From Gammaproteobacteria bacterium (lineage in GTDB: Bacteria > Pseudomonadota > Gammaproteobacteria > SZUA-152), in NCBI GenBank assembly GCA_011321815.1, contig DROS01000095.1, forward strand, positions 1-35,107: DNA of 35,107 bases, given 5' to 3'. The translations under genes and the position numbers were made by a program. A model generated the notes under the pieces. That model saw only the letters and a list, made by a program, of their open reading frames with translations. It was not told the DNA's origin and ran no database searches. Each line of letters starts with the position of its first letter. The first letter of the stretch is position 1. This document shows, piece after piece, positions 1 to 8,350 of this stretch.

Positions 1-980
1 ATATAATCCACATTGCGCTGGTACAGCGTGTGCGCACGCAAGGCAGCGTTGGCGTGGTGCATGAGTTTGATATTCGCGGCGTCGTACAGGCTTTCATCTT
101 CACCCAACAACCCCACCTCAACCAGAAACTCCTCCACACGCTGATGCCCCCGCTCAGTAAGAAAGACCTGCTTGCTCTTTTCTTCGAGGTAATAATCGCC
201 TTCTTCTTCACCCTCTTCGAGCTTCTCCCTCGCCTGTTTCACCAACCTGCCCCCAACAGCGTTGATTTTTTCATACAATTCAGAGCTGTCTTCCGCAGGA
301 CCGGAGATAATCAGCGGGGTGCGCGCCTCATCAATGAGAATGGAATCCACCTCATCAACAATGGCAAAGTGCAAATCACGCTGCACCTTGTCTTCAGTAC
401 TGAAAGCCATATTGTCACGCAGATAATCGAAACCAAATTCATTGTTGGTGCCATAGGTAATATCCGCCGCATAGGCTTCACGTTTTTGTTCAGCATCCTG
501 ACCGGAAAGAATCACGCCAACAGAAAGTCCGAGAAAGTTGTACAGTTTGCCCATCCACTCGGCATCACGTTTTGCCAGATAATCGTTAACGGTCACCAAA
601 TGCACGCCTTTGCCAGACAAGGCATTGAGGTACACCGCCAGCGTCGCCACCAGGGTTTTGCCCTCACCGGTGCGCATCTCCGCAATTTTGCCATCATTGA
701 GCACCATGCCGCCGATCAGCTGCACGTCAAAGTGGCGCATATTCAATGCACGCTTGCCAGCCTCCCGCACCACGGCAAAGGCCTCAGGCAGCAAGTCATT
801 AATGCGTGCGCCATTGGCGATACGTTCACGAAACTCATCGGTCTTGGCGCGCAACTCTTCATCTGAAAGCGGCTCAACCCTGGCCTCCAGTGAAGTGATT
901 TCTGCCACCACCTTGTTGAGACGTTTAAGCAGCCGAGCGTTGCGACTGCCGAAAATTTTGTTCAGAAAATTGCTTGCCAT
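1..980 (-). CDS. secA: Preprotein translocase ATPase SecA (N-terminal part, cut by window edge)
   Basis: SecA is the ATP-driven motor that pushes unfolded preproteins through SecYEG at the inner membrane. The frame opens with [20 protein letters not shown] and stays open for about 326 codons to the edge. Seen: the Walker A box MRTGEGKT at about residues 102-109, the Walker B/DEAD-type box [14 protein letters not shown] at about 208-221, and the conserved FGFDYLRDN stretch at about 182-190, all at the positions known for E. coli SecA. The C-terminal two thirds lie outside the window. No convincing Shine-Dalgarno sequence precedes the ATG. The M23 peptidase gene lies upstream on the same strand with a 234-base gap that holds a terminator-like hairpin and a perfect TATAAT. 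Identification is near certain. Confidence 0.97.
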   Translation of the reverse strand, partial: MASNFLNKIFGSRNARLLKRLNKVVAEITSLEARVEPLSDEELRAKTDEFRERIANGARINDLLPEAFAVVREAGKRALNMRHFDVQLIGGMVLNDGKIAEMRTGEGKTLVATLAVYLNALSGKGVHLVTVNDYLAKRDAEWMGKLYNFLGLSVGVILSGQDAEQKREAYAADITYGTNNEFGFDYLRDNMAFSTEDKVQRDLHFAIVDEVDSILIDEARTPLIISGPAEDSSELYEKINAVGGRLVKQAREKLEEGEEEGDYYLEEKSKQVFLTERGHQRVEEFLVEVGLLGEDESLYDAANIKLMHHANAALRAHTLYQRNVDY

Positions 981-1075
981 AGTTTTGGATTATGCGTCTG
1001 TCTTTAGTAGTGGTAAATTTTTATTGTGTATTTTTTTACTGTAATCCCAAGCCTCGGCCTTTTGGCTGCCCGGGT

Positions 1076-1110
1076 AAAACAAGAAAACATGCCGGCGACG
1101 CAGGCATGCC
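1076..1110 (-). terminator. Terminator-like hairpin between the M23 gene and secA
   Basis: Read on the minus strand, the arms CATGCC (1108-1103) and GGCATG (1093-1088) pair around a 9-base loop. They are followed directly by the T-rich run TTTTCTTGTTTT. This could end transcription of the M23 gene. It also lies downstream of the TATAAT at 1132-1137, so it could act as an attenuator in a secA leader. The function is inferred from shape only. Confidence 0.45.
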
Positions 1111-1131
1111 CGTCCCGACCAAAGCTTGGGG

Positions 1132-1137
1132 ATTATA
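1132..1137 (-). promoter_or_regulatory. Candidate -10 box for secA
   Basis: A perfect TATAAT is read on the minus strand about 150 bases upstream of the secA ATG. No good -35 box stands at 16-18 bases. A second, weaker possibility is TTTACC, 17 bases, CATAAT ending only 8 bases before the ATG, which would give a nearly leaderless mRNA. Confidence 0.35.
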
Positions 1138-1214
1138 GCGGGGATCAGCGCTTTAGAGAATGGCCACACCGGATTCGGCATGCCCTGAATGACAAGATAA
1201 GTGGCAAACGAAGC

Positions 1215-2141
1215 CTAACGCGCCGCCAGGATATACTTTTTAGGGTCAACAGCCTTGCCTTTGTATAACACCTCAAAGTGCACATGGGGCCCCGTAGACC
1301 GACCGGTAGAACCCATCAATGCCAGCACCTGGCCTTTTTTCACCGCGTCACCCACCTGCACCAACACCTGTTTGCTGTGACCATAGCGCGTGGCATAACC
1401 ATTACCGTGATTAACCTCCACCAGTTTGCCATAACCATAGCGGTCACCCGCCCAGGTCACCACACCGGCACCCACAGAGATCACATCACTGCCTTCCTTG
1501 CCTGCCAGATCCATCCCCTTGTGATGCTCACGACGCCCCGTGAAAGGATCTGTGCGCATACCGTAATAGGATGAAATCCAGCCACGCTTGATGGGGCGTC
1601 CAGCCGGATTCACCTCATCTTCAAGGCTGCGGCTCATCAGCATGGTTTCCAGCAAGCCCAGCTGGGCGCTGCGGTCATCCACCTGCTTTGACAGAGATTC
1701 CAGCGACTCAATAAAATCCGGTACAGCAATGGAATCCACGGTCCCCGTATTTTCAGGCCCACCCACAGCAGGCAGGTTGGAAAAATCAAACTCGCCACGA
1801 TCCAGCTTGGCCATCTCGGTAAGACGTTCACCCAGAGCATCCAGGCGAATCACCTTGGCTTGCAACTCACCCAGGCGCAAAGCCAAAGCATCGACATCTT
1901 CATCAACTTTCTGGCGGGCAACAGCAATTTCCTCGCGCTGCGCATCCATTTCGCTCTGCCAGGCGCTCAACAACGCCTTTTCCTGATCCGGCGTCGTCTG
2001 TGTGGCCGTAAAATAACCGCCGTAGAACATCAGGGCAGGAACAACCGCCAATGCCAGTGAGGAACCCAAAATAATACCGGGAAAACCCAGTTTAAAAGTT
2101 CTGGTCTGCCTTCCACGCTTACCGATAAAAATGATGTTCAT
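1215..2141 (-). CDS. Membrane-anchored M23 family peptidoglycan peptidase
   Basis: A 308-residue protein of the LytM/lysostaphin (M23) type. It has a short basic N-terminus, one membrane segment at about residues 21-42, a charged helical, probably coiled-coil stretch at about 55-115, a second helical piece at about 140-170, and a C-terminal M23 domain at about 195-305. The zinc ligands expected for an active enzyme are present: HHKGMD (H207, D211) and HVHFE (second H of the HxH pair, 288). The catalytic site therefore looks intact and should act on cell-wall peptide cross-links in the periplasm, unlike EnvC/NlpD-type proteins that lost their zinc. It sits between dciA (divergent) and secA (same strand), the position I recall for its counterpart in Pseudomonas. 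The exact substrate is unknown. Confidence 0.88.
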   Translation of the reverse strand: MNIIFIGKRGRQTRTFKLGFPGIILGSSLALAVVPALMFYGGYFTATQTTPDQEKALLSAWQSEMDAQREEIAVARQKVDEDVDALALRLGELQAKVIRLDALGERLTEMAKLDRGEFDFSNLPAVGGPENTGTVDSIAVPDFIESLESLSKQVDDRSAQLGLLETMLMSRSLEDEVNPAGRPIKRGWISSYYGMRTDPFTGRREHHKGMDLAGKEGSDVISVGAGVVTWAGDRYGYGKLVEVNHGNGYATRYGHSKQVLVQVGDAVKKGQVLALMGSTGRSTGPHVHFEVLYKGKAVDPKKYILAAR

Positions 2142-2188
2142 CGTTTAAACAACCCTTAAACTTCGAGTTAATGATACCTGTCACTGTA

Positions 2189-2208
2189 TATCGGCATTTT
2201 TGCCGATA
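2189..2208. promoter_or_regulatory. Perfect inverted repeat in the divergent M23/dciA gap
   Basis: TATCGGCA (2189-2196) and TGCCGATA (2201-2208) are exact inverted copies separated by TTTT. The repeat lies in the 128-base gap from which the M23 gene and dciA are transcribed in opposite directions. It could be an operator or a transcript hairpin. No T-run follows on either strand, so it is a poor terminator. Confidence 0.35.
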
Positions 2209-2269
2209 ACTACAACATTTACCGCCAAAATCCAGACAACGCAGCGAATTACTGCCACAATAACGAACC

Positions 2270-2719
2270 ATGTCAACCAAGCCCGTCGCCAAAATTCTTT
2301 CGCGTCAGGACAGCGCTCTGAACTCGCTGCTTGAACACGCTCAATACCTGCAACAGCTGACGCAGGCACTGCGCGACAGCCTTGACACCCACCTCGCGGC
2401 ACACGTGACCATTGCCAATCTGCGTGAACAAACCGCCGTAATCATCACGGACACACCTGTCTGGCTGACCCAGCTGCGCTACCAGGCCCCAACAATCCTG
2501 CGTCTACTCAAAACGCTGCCCGGCCTGCAAAAGTTGCAAAAAGTGCAATTTAAAATACAACCTGCCAGCTTCACCCCGCCCCCCGCACCTCCACGTCGCG
2601 CCAACCTGTCCGCCACCAGTGCTCATTTCCTGGAAAGCGCCGCCTCCGACACAAAAGACCCCAGACTTGCCGAAGCGCTTTATCGCCTCTCCCGGCATCA
2701 GCATACCGACGAGCCGTAA
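2270..2719 (+). CDS. dciA: DciA-like (DUF721) replicative helicase loader
   Basis: A 149-residue protein of the DUF721/DciA family. DciA helps load the DnaB helicase at the origin in bacteria that lack the phage-derived DnaC. Seen: a helical N-terminus (about 1-45), then the core with HVTIANLREQTAVIITDTPV and WLTQLRYQAPTILRLLKTLP, typical of the DUF721 KH-like fold, followed by a short motif around residues 85-95. The proline- and alanine-rich C-terminal tail (about 97-149) looks disordered. It is encoded opposite to its neighbours: divergent from the M23 gene and convergent with lpxC. The start has no strong ribosome site, so a slightly different start is possible. The 245-base gap to lpxC shows no gene and no clear terminator. 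Confidence 0.8.
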   Translation: MSTKPVAKILSRQDSALNSLLEHAQYLQQLTQALRDSLDTHLAAHVTIANLREQTAVIITDTPVWLTQLRYQAPTILRLLKTLPGLQKLQKVQFKIQPASFTPPPAPPRRANLSATSAHFLESAASDTKDPRLAEALYRLSRHQHTDEP

Positions 2720-2964
2720 TCTGCCATCAACTTTCAGTTACAACTCACGCTTTGCCCGCACATTTCTGGCATCGCAAGCCGGTCTTCGCGACAAGCAACG
2801 CGGGTAAATGGTACAAAACGGGCCGACAAAGGTACCAACAAGCACCAGAACTCACAAGCATAAAAACATATTATCGGATCAGAAGCGACAGATTCAGGCT
2901 TTTCAGGAGAGGCGTGGACAATTAACGAACAATGTGACTACGCACAAAAACAGGGGTTTCGCGG

Positions 2965-3888
2965 CTAATTGGCCAACAGGGGGTGGGTATAAGAAATGGG
3001 GGCCAGCTTTGGATCATCAAACGTTGCCGCTTCCCAGGCATCTTCGTTAGCCAGCAACGTGCGCAGCAGGCGGTTATTAAGCTCATGGCCGGATTTATAA
3101 CCACTGAATTCGCCGATCAGACTGCAACCGAGCAAATACAGGTCGCCAATGGCATCCAGTACTTTGTGTTTAACAAACTCATCACGATAACGCAGACCGT
3201 CTTCGTTAAGCACACGGTAATCATCCATCACGATGGCGTTATCAAGACTGCCACCCAGCACCAGATTATTTTCACGCAACTGCTCGATGTCGCGCATAAA
3301 ACCAAAGGTACGCGCCCGGCTGACTTCTTTTACAAAAGAAGTGCTGGAAAAATCCACCGTAGTGGTCTGCGACTGGGATTGAAATACCGGGTGTTGAAAA
3401 TCAATATTGAACGAAACCTTGAAGCCTTCAAAGGGATCAAAGCGCGCCCATTTATCGCCGTCTTCCACGATAACCGGCTTTTTGATGCGAATAAAACGTT
3501 TGGCAGCATTCTGCTCTTCAATACCTGCGGACTGAATCAGAAAGACAAAAGGCCCTGCACTACCATCCATGATGGGCACCTCGGGGGCGCTGACATCAAT
3601 ATAGGCGTTATCAATACCCAGTCCGGCCATAGCTGAAAGCAGGTGTTCAACAGTGGAAACCCGCACATTGTTGTGAATCAGCGTGGTGGAAAGACGTGTG
3701 TCACCCACGTTGTCCGGGGTCGCCGCAATCTCAACCGGTTCGTCCAGATCAATCCGACGAAATACAATGCCGGTATCCACAGCAGCGGGCCGCAAGGTCA
3801 GATAAACCTTATCGCCGGTATGCAGGCCGATGCCTGTAGCACGAATGATATTTTTTAATGTCCGCTGTCGAATCATCTGACCAATCAC
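2965..3888 (-). CDS. lpxC: UDP-3-O-acyl-N-acetylglucosamine deacetylase
   Basis: The zinc-dependent committed step of lipid A synthesis in the cytosol: removal of acetate from UDP-3-O-acyl-GlcNAc. Seen: the N-terminal [19 protein letters not shown] signature, [20 protein letters not shown] with a zinc-binding histidine, and [16 protein letters not shown] carrying the second histidine and the aspartate ligand, then a late HELNNRLL motif. The length of 307 residues is close to the E. coli enzyme (305). I chose the GTG at 3888 because AGGAGA lies about 5-6 bases upstream. The ATG at 3876, which would match the E. coli start, is too far from that site. The gene follows ftsZ, as is standard at the end of gammaproteobacterial dcw clusters, with a 130-base gap that may contain its own promoter. 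Confidence 0.97.
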   Translation of the reverse strand: MIGQMIRQRTLKNIIRATGIGLHTGDKVYLTLRPAAVDTGIVFRRIDLDEPVEIAATPDNVGDTRLSTTLIHNNVRVSTVEHLLSAMAGLGIDNAYIDVSAPEVPIMDGSAGPFVFLIQSAGIEEQNAAKRFIRIKKPVIVEDGDKWARFDPFEGFKVSFNIDFQHPVFQSQSQTTTVDFSSTSFVKEVSRARTFGFMRDIEQLRENNLVLGGSLDNAIVMDDYRVLNEDGLRYRDEFVKHKVLDAIGDLYLLGCSLIGEFSGYKSGHELNNRLLRTLLANEDAWEAATFDDPKLAPISYTHPLLAN

Positions 3889-3964
3889 AATTATCTCCTG
3901 CTGTCACCCGAAGTCGGGCGCGCAGAATCGGGGAATTCTACCACAGCCTCCCTGATTCTACCTA

Positions 3965-3978
3965 GTGAGCGGGCTCAC
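3965..3978. promoter_or_regulatory. Inverted repeat in the ftsZ-lpxC gap
   Basis: GTGAGC and GCTCAC form a perfect 6-bp inverted repeat around GG, 77 bases before the lpxC start. Two TAGAAT boxes follow downstream on the minus strand, the second as TGGTAGAAT, an extended -10 form. No matching -35 is obvious. This is a possible lpxC promoter/operator region, at low certainty. Confidence 0.25.
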
Positions 3979-4018
3979 AATTTCACACACTTGCCGAGCC
4001 TGTTTAAACCTGTGACAT

Positions 4019-5164
4019 CTAATCTGCCTGACGCCGCAGGAATGCCGGAATATCCAGATAATCCAGATTACCATCAGTGCCTGTGGCATAACGCTCACCG
4101 GCAACCTTGTTGCGAATTACCGTGGGCCGGTCCAGCTGGCCATAATCCACTGTACCATCCGGGCCTTCGGGAGCCACCAGCACTGGCTTTTCCACCCCCA
4201 CCTCTGATTTTTGCCCCAGCCCGGTCGCCACGACCGTCACCCGCAACCCTTCGGACATTTCCGGGTCGATCACTGTACCCACCACCACGGTGGCATTATC
4301 GGACGCAAATTCCTTGACCGTACCGCCAACTTCGTCGAACTCACCAATGGACATGTCCAGGCCTGCCGTCACATTCACCAGAATACCCCGTGCACCGGCC
4401 AGATCGACGCTTTCCAGCAACGGGCTGGCCACTGCCGCCGCCGCCGCCGCCCGGGCGCGTCCCTCACCGGTCGCGAAGCCAGTACCCATCATCGCCATGC
4501 CCATTTCAGACATCACCGTGCGTACATCCGCAAAGTCAACATTGATCAATCCCGGGCGGGTGATCAAGTCCGCAATTCCCTGCACCGCGCCCAACAGCAC
4601 ATCATTGGCTGCCTTGAACGCATCCAGCAGAGAAACGTCCTTGCCCAGCACATCCATCAACTTCTCGTTAGGAATGGTAATCAGCGAATCAACGTACTCG
4701 GATAATTCCTTGATGCCCTGTTCAGCAACGGCCATGCGCTTTTTGCCCTCAAAAGGAAAAGGCTTGGTGACCACAGCCACCGTCAGCACACCCAGGTCTT
4801 TGGCGATCTGCGCCACCACCGGCGCACCACCGGTGCCCGTACCACCGCCCATGCCTGCGGTGATAAAAACCATATCGGCACCATCCACCAATTCGACGAT
4901 ACGATCACGGTCTTCCAGCGCGGCTTGCCGGCCCACGTCCGGATCGGCGCCGGCGCCCAAGCCCTTGGTAACGTTATTGCCCATTTGCAGCACCGTACGC
5001 GCCGCAGAGTTTTTCAGTGCCTGCGCATCGGTATTGGTGCAAATAAATTCAACACCATCGATGCTTTGCGCCACCATGTGCTCAACCGCATTCCCGCCGC
5101 CACCACCGACACCGATGACTTTAATAACTGCCCCTGCAATATTGGTTTCCATCAGTTCGAACAT
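4019..5164 (-). CDS. ftsZ: Cell division tubulin-like GTPase FtsZ
   Basis: FtsZ polymerises at mid-cell to form the Z ring. The protein has 381 residues, normal for the family. Seen: IKVIGVGGGGGNAVEHM (nucleotide-binding glycines), the tubulin signature GGGTGTGGAP, the T7 loop NVDFADVRTVM that completes the neighbour's GTPase site, and the conserved C-terminal peptide LDIPAFLRRQAD at the very end, which binds FtsA and ZipA. The start at 5164 is supported by GGAGGG 7 bases upstream. The linker before the tail is short. The gene follows ftsA after an AT-rich 62-base gap that could carry an ftsZ-proximal promoter, though I could not define one. Confidence 0.99.
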   Translation of the reverse strand: MFELMETNIAGAVIKVIGVGGGGGNAVEHMVAQSIDGVEFICTNTDAQALKNSAARTVLQMGNNVTKGLGAGADPDVGRQAALEDRDRIVELVDGADMVFITAGMGGGTGTGGAPVVAQIAKDLGVLTVAVVTKPFPFEGKKRMAVAEQGIKELSEYVDSLITIPNEKLMDVLGKDVSLLDAFKAANDVLLGAVQGIADLITRPGLINVDFADVRTVMSEMGMAMMGTGFATGEGRARAAAAAAVASPLLESVDLAGARGILVNVTAGLDMSIGEFDEVGGTVKEFASDNATVVVGTVIDPEMSEGLRVTVVATGLGQKSEVGVEKPVLVAPEGPDGTVDYGQLDRPTVIRNKVAGERYATGTDGNLDYLDIPAFLRRQAD

Positions 5165-5226
5165 TGTCTTGCCCTCCTGTTGAATAATTCAGTTTTCAAT
5201 TGTTGATACATTTTTTCAAAAATGAT

Positions 5227-6462
5227 TTAAAAATTTCCCTGGAACCAGCTTTTCATTCGTGACCACAAACCTTTACCGCTCCATTCACTTTTACGTTCTT
5301 TATGGCTTTCGCCGTGATGTTGATGTCCGTACAACAACAAACCCACACCCGTCGCATAAATCGGATTTCGCACCACATCCACCAGACCTGAAACGTGCTG
5401 CGGCATACCCAGGCGTACCGGCATGTGAAAAACTTCTTCCGCCAGTTCAATGACGCCTTCCATCTTTGAACAACCCCCGGTGAGCACGATGCCCGCCGCA
5501 CACATTTCTTCAAAACCACTGCGACGCAATTCGTTTTGCACCAGGATTAATAATTCTTCATAACGTGGCTCAATGACCTCGGCCAGCGTTTGCCGCGCCA
5601 GACGCCGTGGCGGCCGGTCACCCACACTGGGCACTTCGATGCTTTCTTCCGGACTGGCCAGTTGCGTCAACGCACAGGCGTATTTGATTTTGATTTCTTC
5701 TGCGTATTGCGTCGGCGTACGCAACGCCACCGCAATATCATTGGTGACCTGATCACCGGCAATGGGAATCACAGCGGTGTGACGAATCGAGCCATCGGTA
5801 AACACCGCAATGTCGGTGGTGCCACCCCCCATGTCCACCAGACACACACCCAGTTCTTTTTCGTCTTCCGTCAATACCGCATAACTGGATGCCAGTTGTT
5901 CGAGAATCACATCATCCACTTCCAGCCCGCAACGACGCACACACTTGATAATGTTTTGCGCCGCACTCACCGCACCGGTCACCATGTGTACCTTGGCTTC
6001 GAGACGTACACCGGACATACCCACCGGCTCGCGTATGCCCTCCTGATCGTCGATCAGGAATTCCTGTGGCAGAATGTGCAGCACTTTTTGGTCTGCCGGA
6101 ATGGCCACCGCCCGCGCCGCATCAATCACCCGCTCCACATCGGCGTGCATGACCTCTTTGTCGCGTATCGCCACGATGCCGTGTGAATTCAGACTGCGGA
6201 TGTGACTACCGGCAATACCGGCGTACACCGAATCAATCTGGCAACCGGCCATCAGTTCCGCCTCTTCCACTGCGCGCTGAATTGACAGTACTGTGGATTC
6301 GATATTTACCACCACGCCTTTTTTCAGGCCGCGGGAAGGATGTGAACCGATACCGATAATGTCGATTTCACCTTCCGGCGTTAGGTCCGCCACAATCGCC
6401 ACCACTTTTGAGGTGCCGATATCCAGGCCTACCAGTAAATTTTGATCAGACTTTTTGCTCAT
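5227..6462 (-). CDS. ftsA: Cell division actin-like protein FtsA
   Basis: FtsA tethers FtsZ filaments to the inner membrane and recruits later division proteins. 411 residues from the ATG at 6462 (MSKKSDQ). A TTG 15 bases upstream is possible, but the ATG has GGGG at a better distance. Seen: the actin-family phosphate loop LLVGLDIGTSKV near the start, LVDMGGGTTDIAVF for the second phosphate motif, IVLTGGCSKMEGV for the adenosine motif, and a C-terminal amphipathic stretch LWSRMKSWFQGNF of the kind used for membrane attachment. It sits between ftsQ (77-base gap) and ftsZ, the usual order. Confidence 0.98.
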   Translation of the reverse strand: MSKKSDQNLLVGLDIGTSKVVAIVADLTPEGEIDIIGIGSHPSRGLKKGVVVNIESTVLSIQRAVEEAELMAGCQIDSVYAGIAGSHIRSLNSHGIVAIRDKEVMHADVERVIDAARAVAIPADQKVLHILPQEFLIDDQEGIREPVGMSGVRLEAKVHMVTGAVSAAQNIIKCVRRCGLEVDDVILEQLASSYAVLTEDEKELGVCLVDMGGGTTDIAVFTDGSIRHTAVIPIAGDQVTNDIAVALRTPTQYAEEIKIKYACALTQLASPEESIEVPSVGDRPPRRLARQTLAEVIEPRYEELLILVQNELRRSGFEEMCAAGIVLTGGCSKMEGVIELAEEVFHMPVRLGMPQHVSGLVDVVRNPIYATGVGLLLYGHQHHGESHKERKSEWSGKGLWSRMKSWFQGNF

Positions 6463-6539
6463 CACCCCATTCCCCAAAAAAACATCGGTCCGGCAATCCC
6501 ATCATTATTTTTCAAGTGTTGTTTTGTCATTTTCCTGTT

Positions 6540-7331
6540 TCAACCAAGCTTTGATTTATTCACAGGTGTTTTCCAGCGCACAGCAAAACCATTGGTGTAA
6601 CGTAAATCCACCGACTGAATATTTTCCCGTTTTTCCACAGGCACACTGTCGTACGCAGTGGCAAAACGTAACATCTGTGTGTCCAGCATCGCCCGGCCAA
6701 ACAATAGCTGCATGCCATTATCCAGCGACACCCGCCATGCACGCCGTTCACTCAGCGTTAACGCCACAACGGCCAGCTTCATTTTTGCCAGCGATGCCGA
6801 TAACGATTGGTAACGTTTGGCGAGTATTTTTGCCGTACCTTCCGGCCCGTTAAAAACCGGAAAATCACGCAGCGCATCCATTGTCGCCAAGGGCACAACA
6901 TCACCATGCCGGTTAACCATGCCGCCCCCCTGCCAGCGGGCCAGTGGTATTTGTTCGCGGATATCAATGCGCAAAGTGTCCGGCCATACCCGCCGCACCG
7001 AAGCACCTTCCACCCAGGGCAAAGTCTCGGCGGCCTGTTTCACTGCACGCACGTTGACATTAAAAAACCCGGCATTGGCAAGATCACCAATGGCCTTGTA
7101 CAAATTCTGTTTATCGAGATAAACAAATTCACCTGTGACCTGCACCTGCCGGATCGGCAGGGTATCCGGCTGGGCAAGCTGCCATAGGGTGAAACCCGAC
7201 AGGCCACCCAACCCGCCAAACAACAACACACCACCCAGTAAACGGCGCGTCAACCAGCGCTCAAACATCGGTTTTACGGGTGACCGGGGCTTTTTCACAT
7301 TGGCTTTTTTCTCAATGCGTCTAGCACCCAT
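6540..7331 (-). CDS. ftsQ: Cell division protein FtsQ
   Basis: A bitopic membrane protein that scaffolds the FtsQBL divisome complex. 263 residues from the ATG at 7331, chosen because GGGAGG lies 9 bases upstream and the start overlaps the ddlB stop by 11 bases. A longer frame upstream would lie inside ddlB and does not look like FtsQ. Seen: a basic cytoplasmic N-terminus (about 1-27), one membrane segment (about 32-52, LLGGVLLFGGLGGLSGFTLW), a POTRA domain beginning PIRQVQVTGEFVYLDKQNL with the usual FFNVNVRAVKQAAETLPWVE stretch, and the FtsQ C-terminal domain ending near residue 263. Confidence 0.96.
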   Translation of the reverse strand: MGARRIEKKANVKKPRSPVKPMFERWLTRRLLGGVLLFGGLGGLSGFTLWQLAQPDTLPIRQVQVTGEFVYLDKQNLYKAIGDLANAGFFNVNVRAVKQAAETLPWVEGASVRRVWPDTLRIDIREQIPLARWQGGGMVNRHGDVVPLATMDALRDFPVFNGPEGTAKILAKRYQSLSASLAKMKLAVVALTLSERRAWRVSLDNGMQLLFGRAMLDTQMLRFATAYDSVPVEKRENIQSVDLRYTNGFAVRWKTPVNKSKLG

Positions 7332-8262
7332 GACCCACATCCTCCCTGTTGCCCGGCCCGTTCGATGCCGACAGAATGCGCAAAACCAGTTCATCAAAAT
7401 CCATACCCGCCGCCTGCGCCGCCATGGGTACCAGGCTGTGATCCGTCAGTCCCGGTACGGTATTGTTTTCCAGTAGCCAGGGATCACCGTTTTTGTCTAA
7501 CATAAAATCGATACGCCCCCAGCCCGTCGCACCCAGCGCTGTGAATGCGCTCAGCGCCAATGCCTGAAACTGTTGTTCGTCAGCCGCAGACAAACCACTG
7601 GGGCAGTGATAGCGTGTATCATCGGTGTTGTATTTGGCTTCGTAATCGTAAAACTCACGCGGTGTTTCCAGGCGAATCACCGGCAGGGCTTCACCGTCCA
7701 AAATACCGGCCGTGTATTCTTCACCGATAATCCAAGGCTCGGCCATTACCGTTGCATCAAACTCCGCCGCATTACGCCAGGCCGGTTCCAGGTTTTTCAA
7801 ATGCTCCACCCGTGTCGCACCCAGGCTGGAACCTTCATGCACAGGCTTTACCGCCAGCGGTAAACCCAGTTCGTCAATCACTGCGGACCAGTCACTGTCA
7901 TCATTCAACACGGCAAAAGCCGGGGTCGGCAAACCTGCCGCCTGCCATACCTGTTTGCTGCGTACCTTGTCCATGGACAGTGCGCTACCTAATACGCCGG
8001 AACCGGTGTAGGGAATATTCAGTGTTTCCAGTACACCCTGAATCACACCATCTTCACCCCGCCGTCCGTGCAGGGCGATAAACGCACAGTCAAACTGGCC
8101 ATCCAGTAAAACCGAAACAATGTCGTGTCCCACATCCACACCGTGCGCATCAATGTTTTGTCGCTGTAACGCGGCCAGCACTGCTGCGCCGCTGCGCAAG
8201 GAAACTTCACGTTCCGCCGACAGGCCGCCCATGAGTACGGCAACTTTGCCAAAGTGGCTCAT
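7321..8262 (-). CDS. ddlB: D-alanine--D-alanine ligase
   Basis: An ATP-grasp ligase that makes the D-Ala-D-Ala dipeptide added by MurF. 313 residues from the ATG at 8262, which has GGAGG 6 bases upstream. An upstream start at 8364 would run through a repeat element and into murB, so I reject it. Seen: VAVLMGGLSAEREVSLRSG at the N-terminus, ALHGRRGEDGVIQGVLE, YTGSGVLGSALSMDK, PLAVKPVHEGSSLG, and the metal/phosphate motif DFMLDKNGDPWLLENNTVPG with LTDHSLVPMAA. It overlaps ftsQ and is separated from murB by an 88-base gap holding a CGCAGAG-type repeat. Confidence 0.98.
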   Translation of the reverse strand: MSHFGKVAVLMGGLSAEREVSLRSGAAVLAALQRQNIDAHGVDVGHDIVSVLLDGQFDCAFIALHGRRGEDGVIQGVLETLNIPYTGSGVLGSALSMDKVRSKQVWQAAGLPTPAFAVLNDDSDWSAVIDELGLPLAVKPVHEGSSLGATRVEHLKNLEPAWRNAAEFDATVMAEPWIIGEEYTAGILDGEALPVIRLETPREFYDYEAKYNTDDTRYHCPSGLSAADEQQFQALALSAFTALGATGWGRIDFMLDKNGDPWLLENNTVPGLTDHSLVPMAAQAAGMDFDELVLRILSASNGPGNREDVGHGC

Positions 8263-8281
8263 GAGCGGCCTCCGGAAAATC

Positions 8282-8322
8282 CAACGCAAAGACGCGGAGA
8301 CGCAGAGAGCGCAAAGGAAAAT
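8282..8322 (+). repeat. Dispersed CGCAGAG-type repeat, copy 1 (murB/ddlB gap)
   Basis: A short run of imperfect units of the form ACGCAAAG / ACGCGGAG / ACGCAGAG / GCGCAAAGG. Related runs occur at 9282-9358 and 22800-22830. Such rRNA-unrelated intergenic repeats are known from many proteobacterial genomes. The function is unknown. Here it separates two otherwise tightly packed dcw genes. Confidence 0.6.
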
Positions 8323-8350
8323 ATTGTTAAAAAAATTGTTGCGAAGCGTG

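Noticed and set aside
4290-5183. 297-codon open frame on the plus strand opposite ftsZ
   Set aside because: It is antisense to ftsZ. The alanine/serine/threonine-rich composition is that of a mirrored GC-rich gene.
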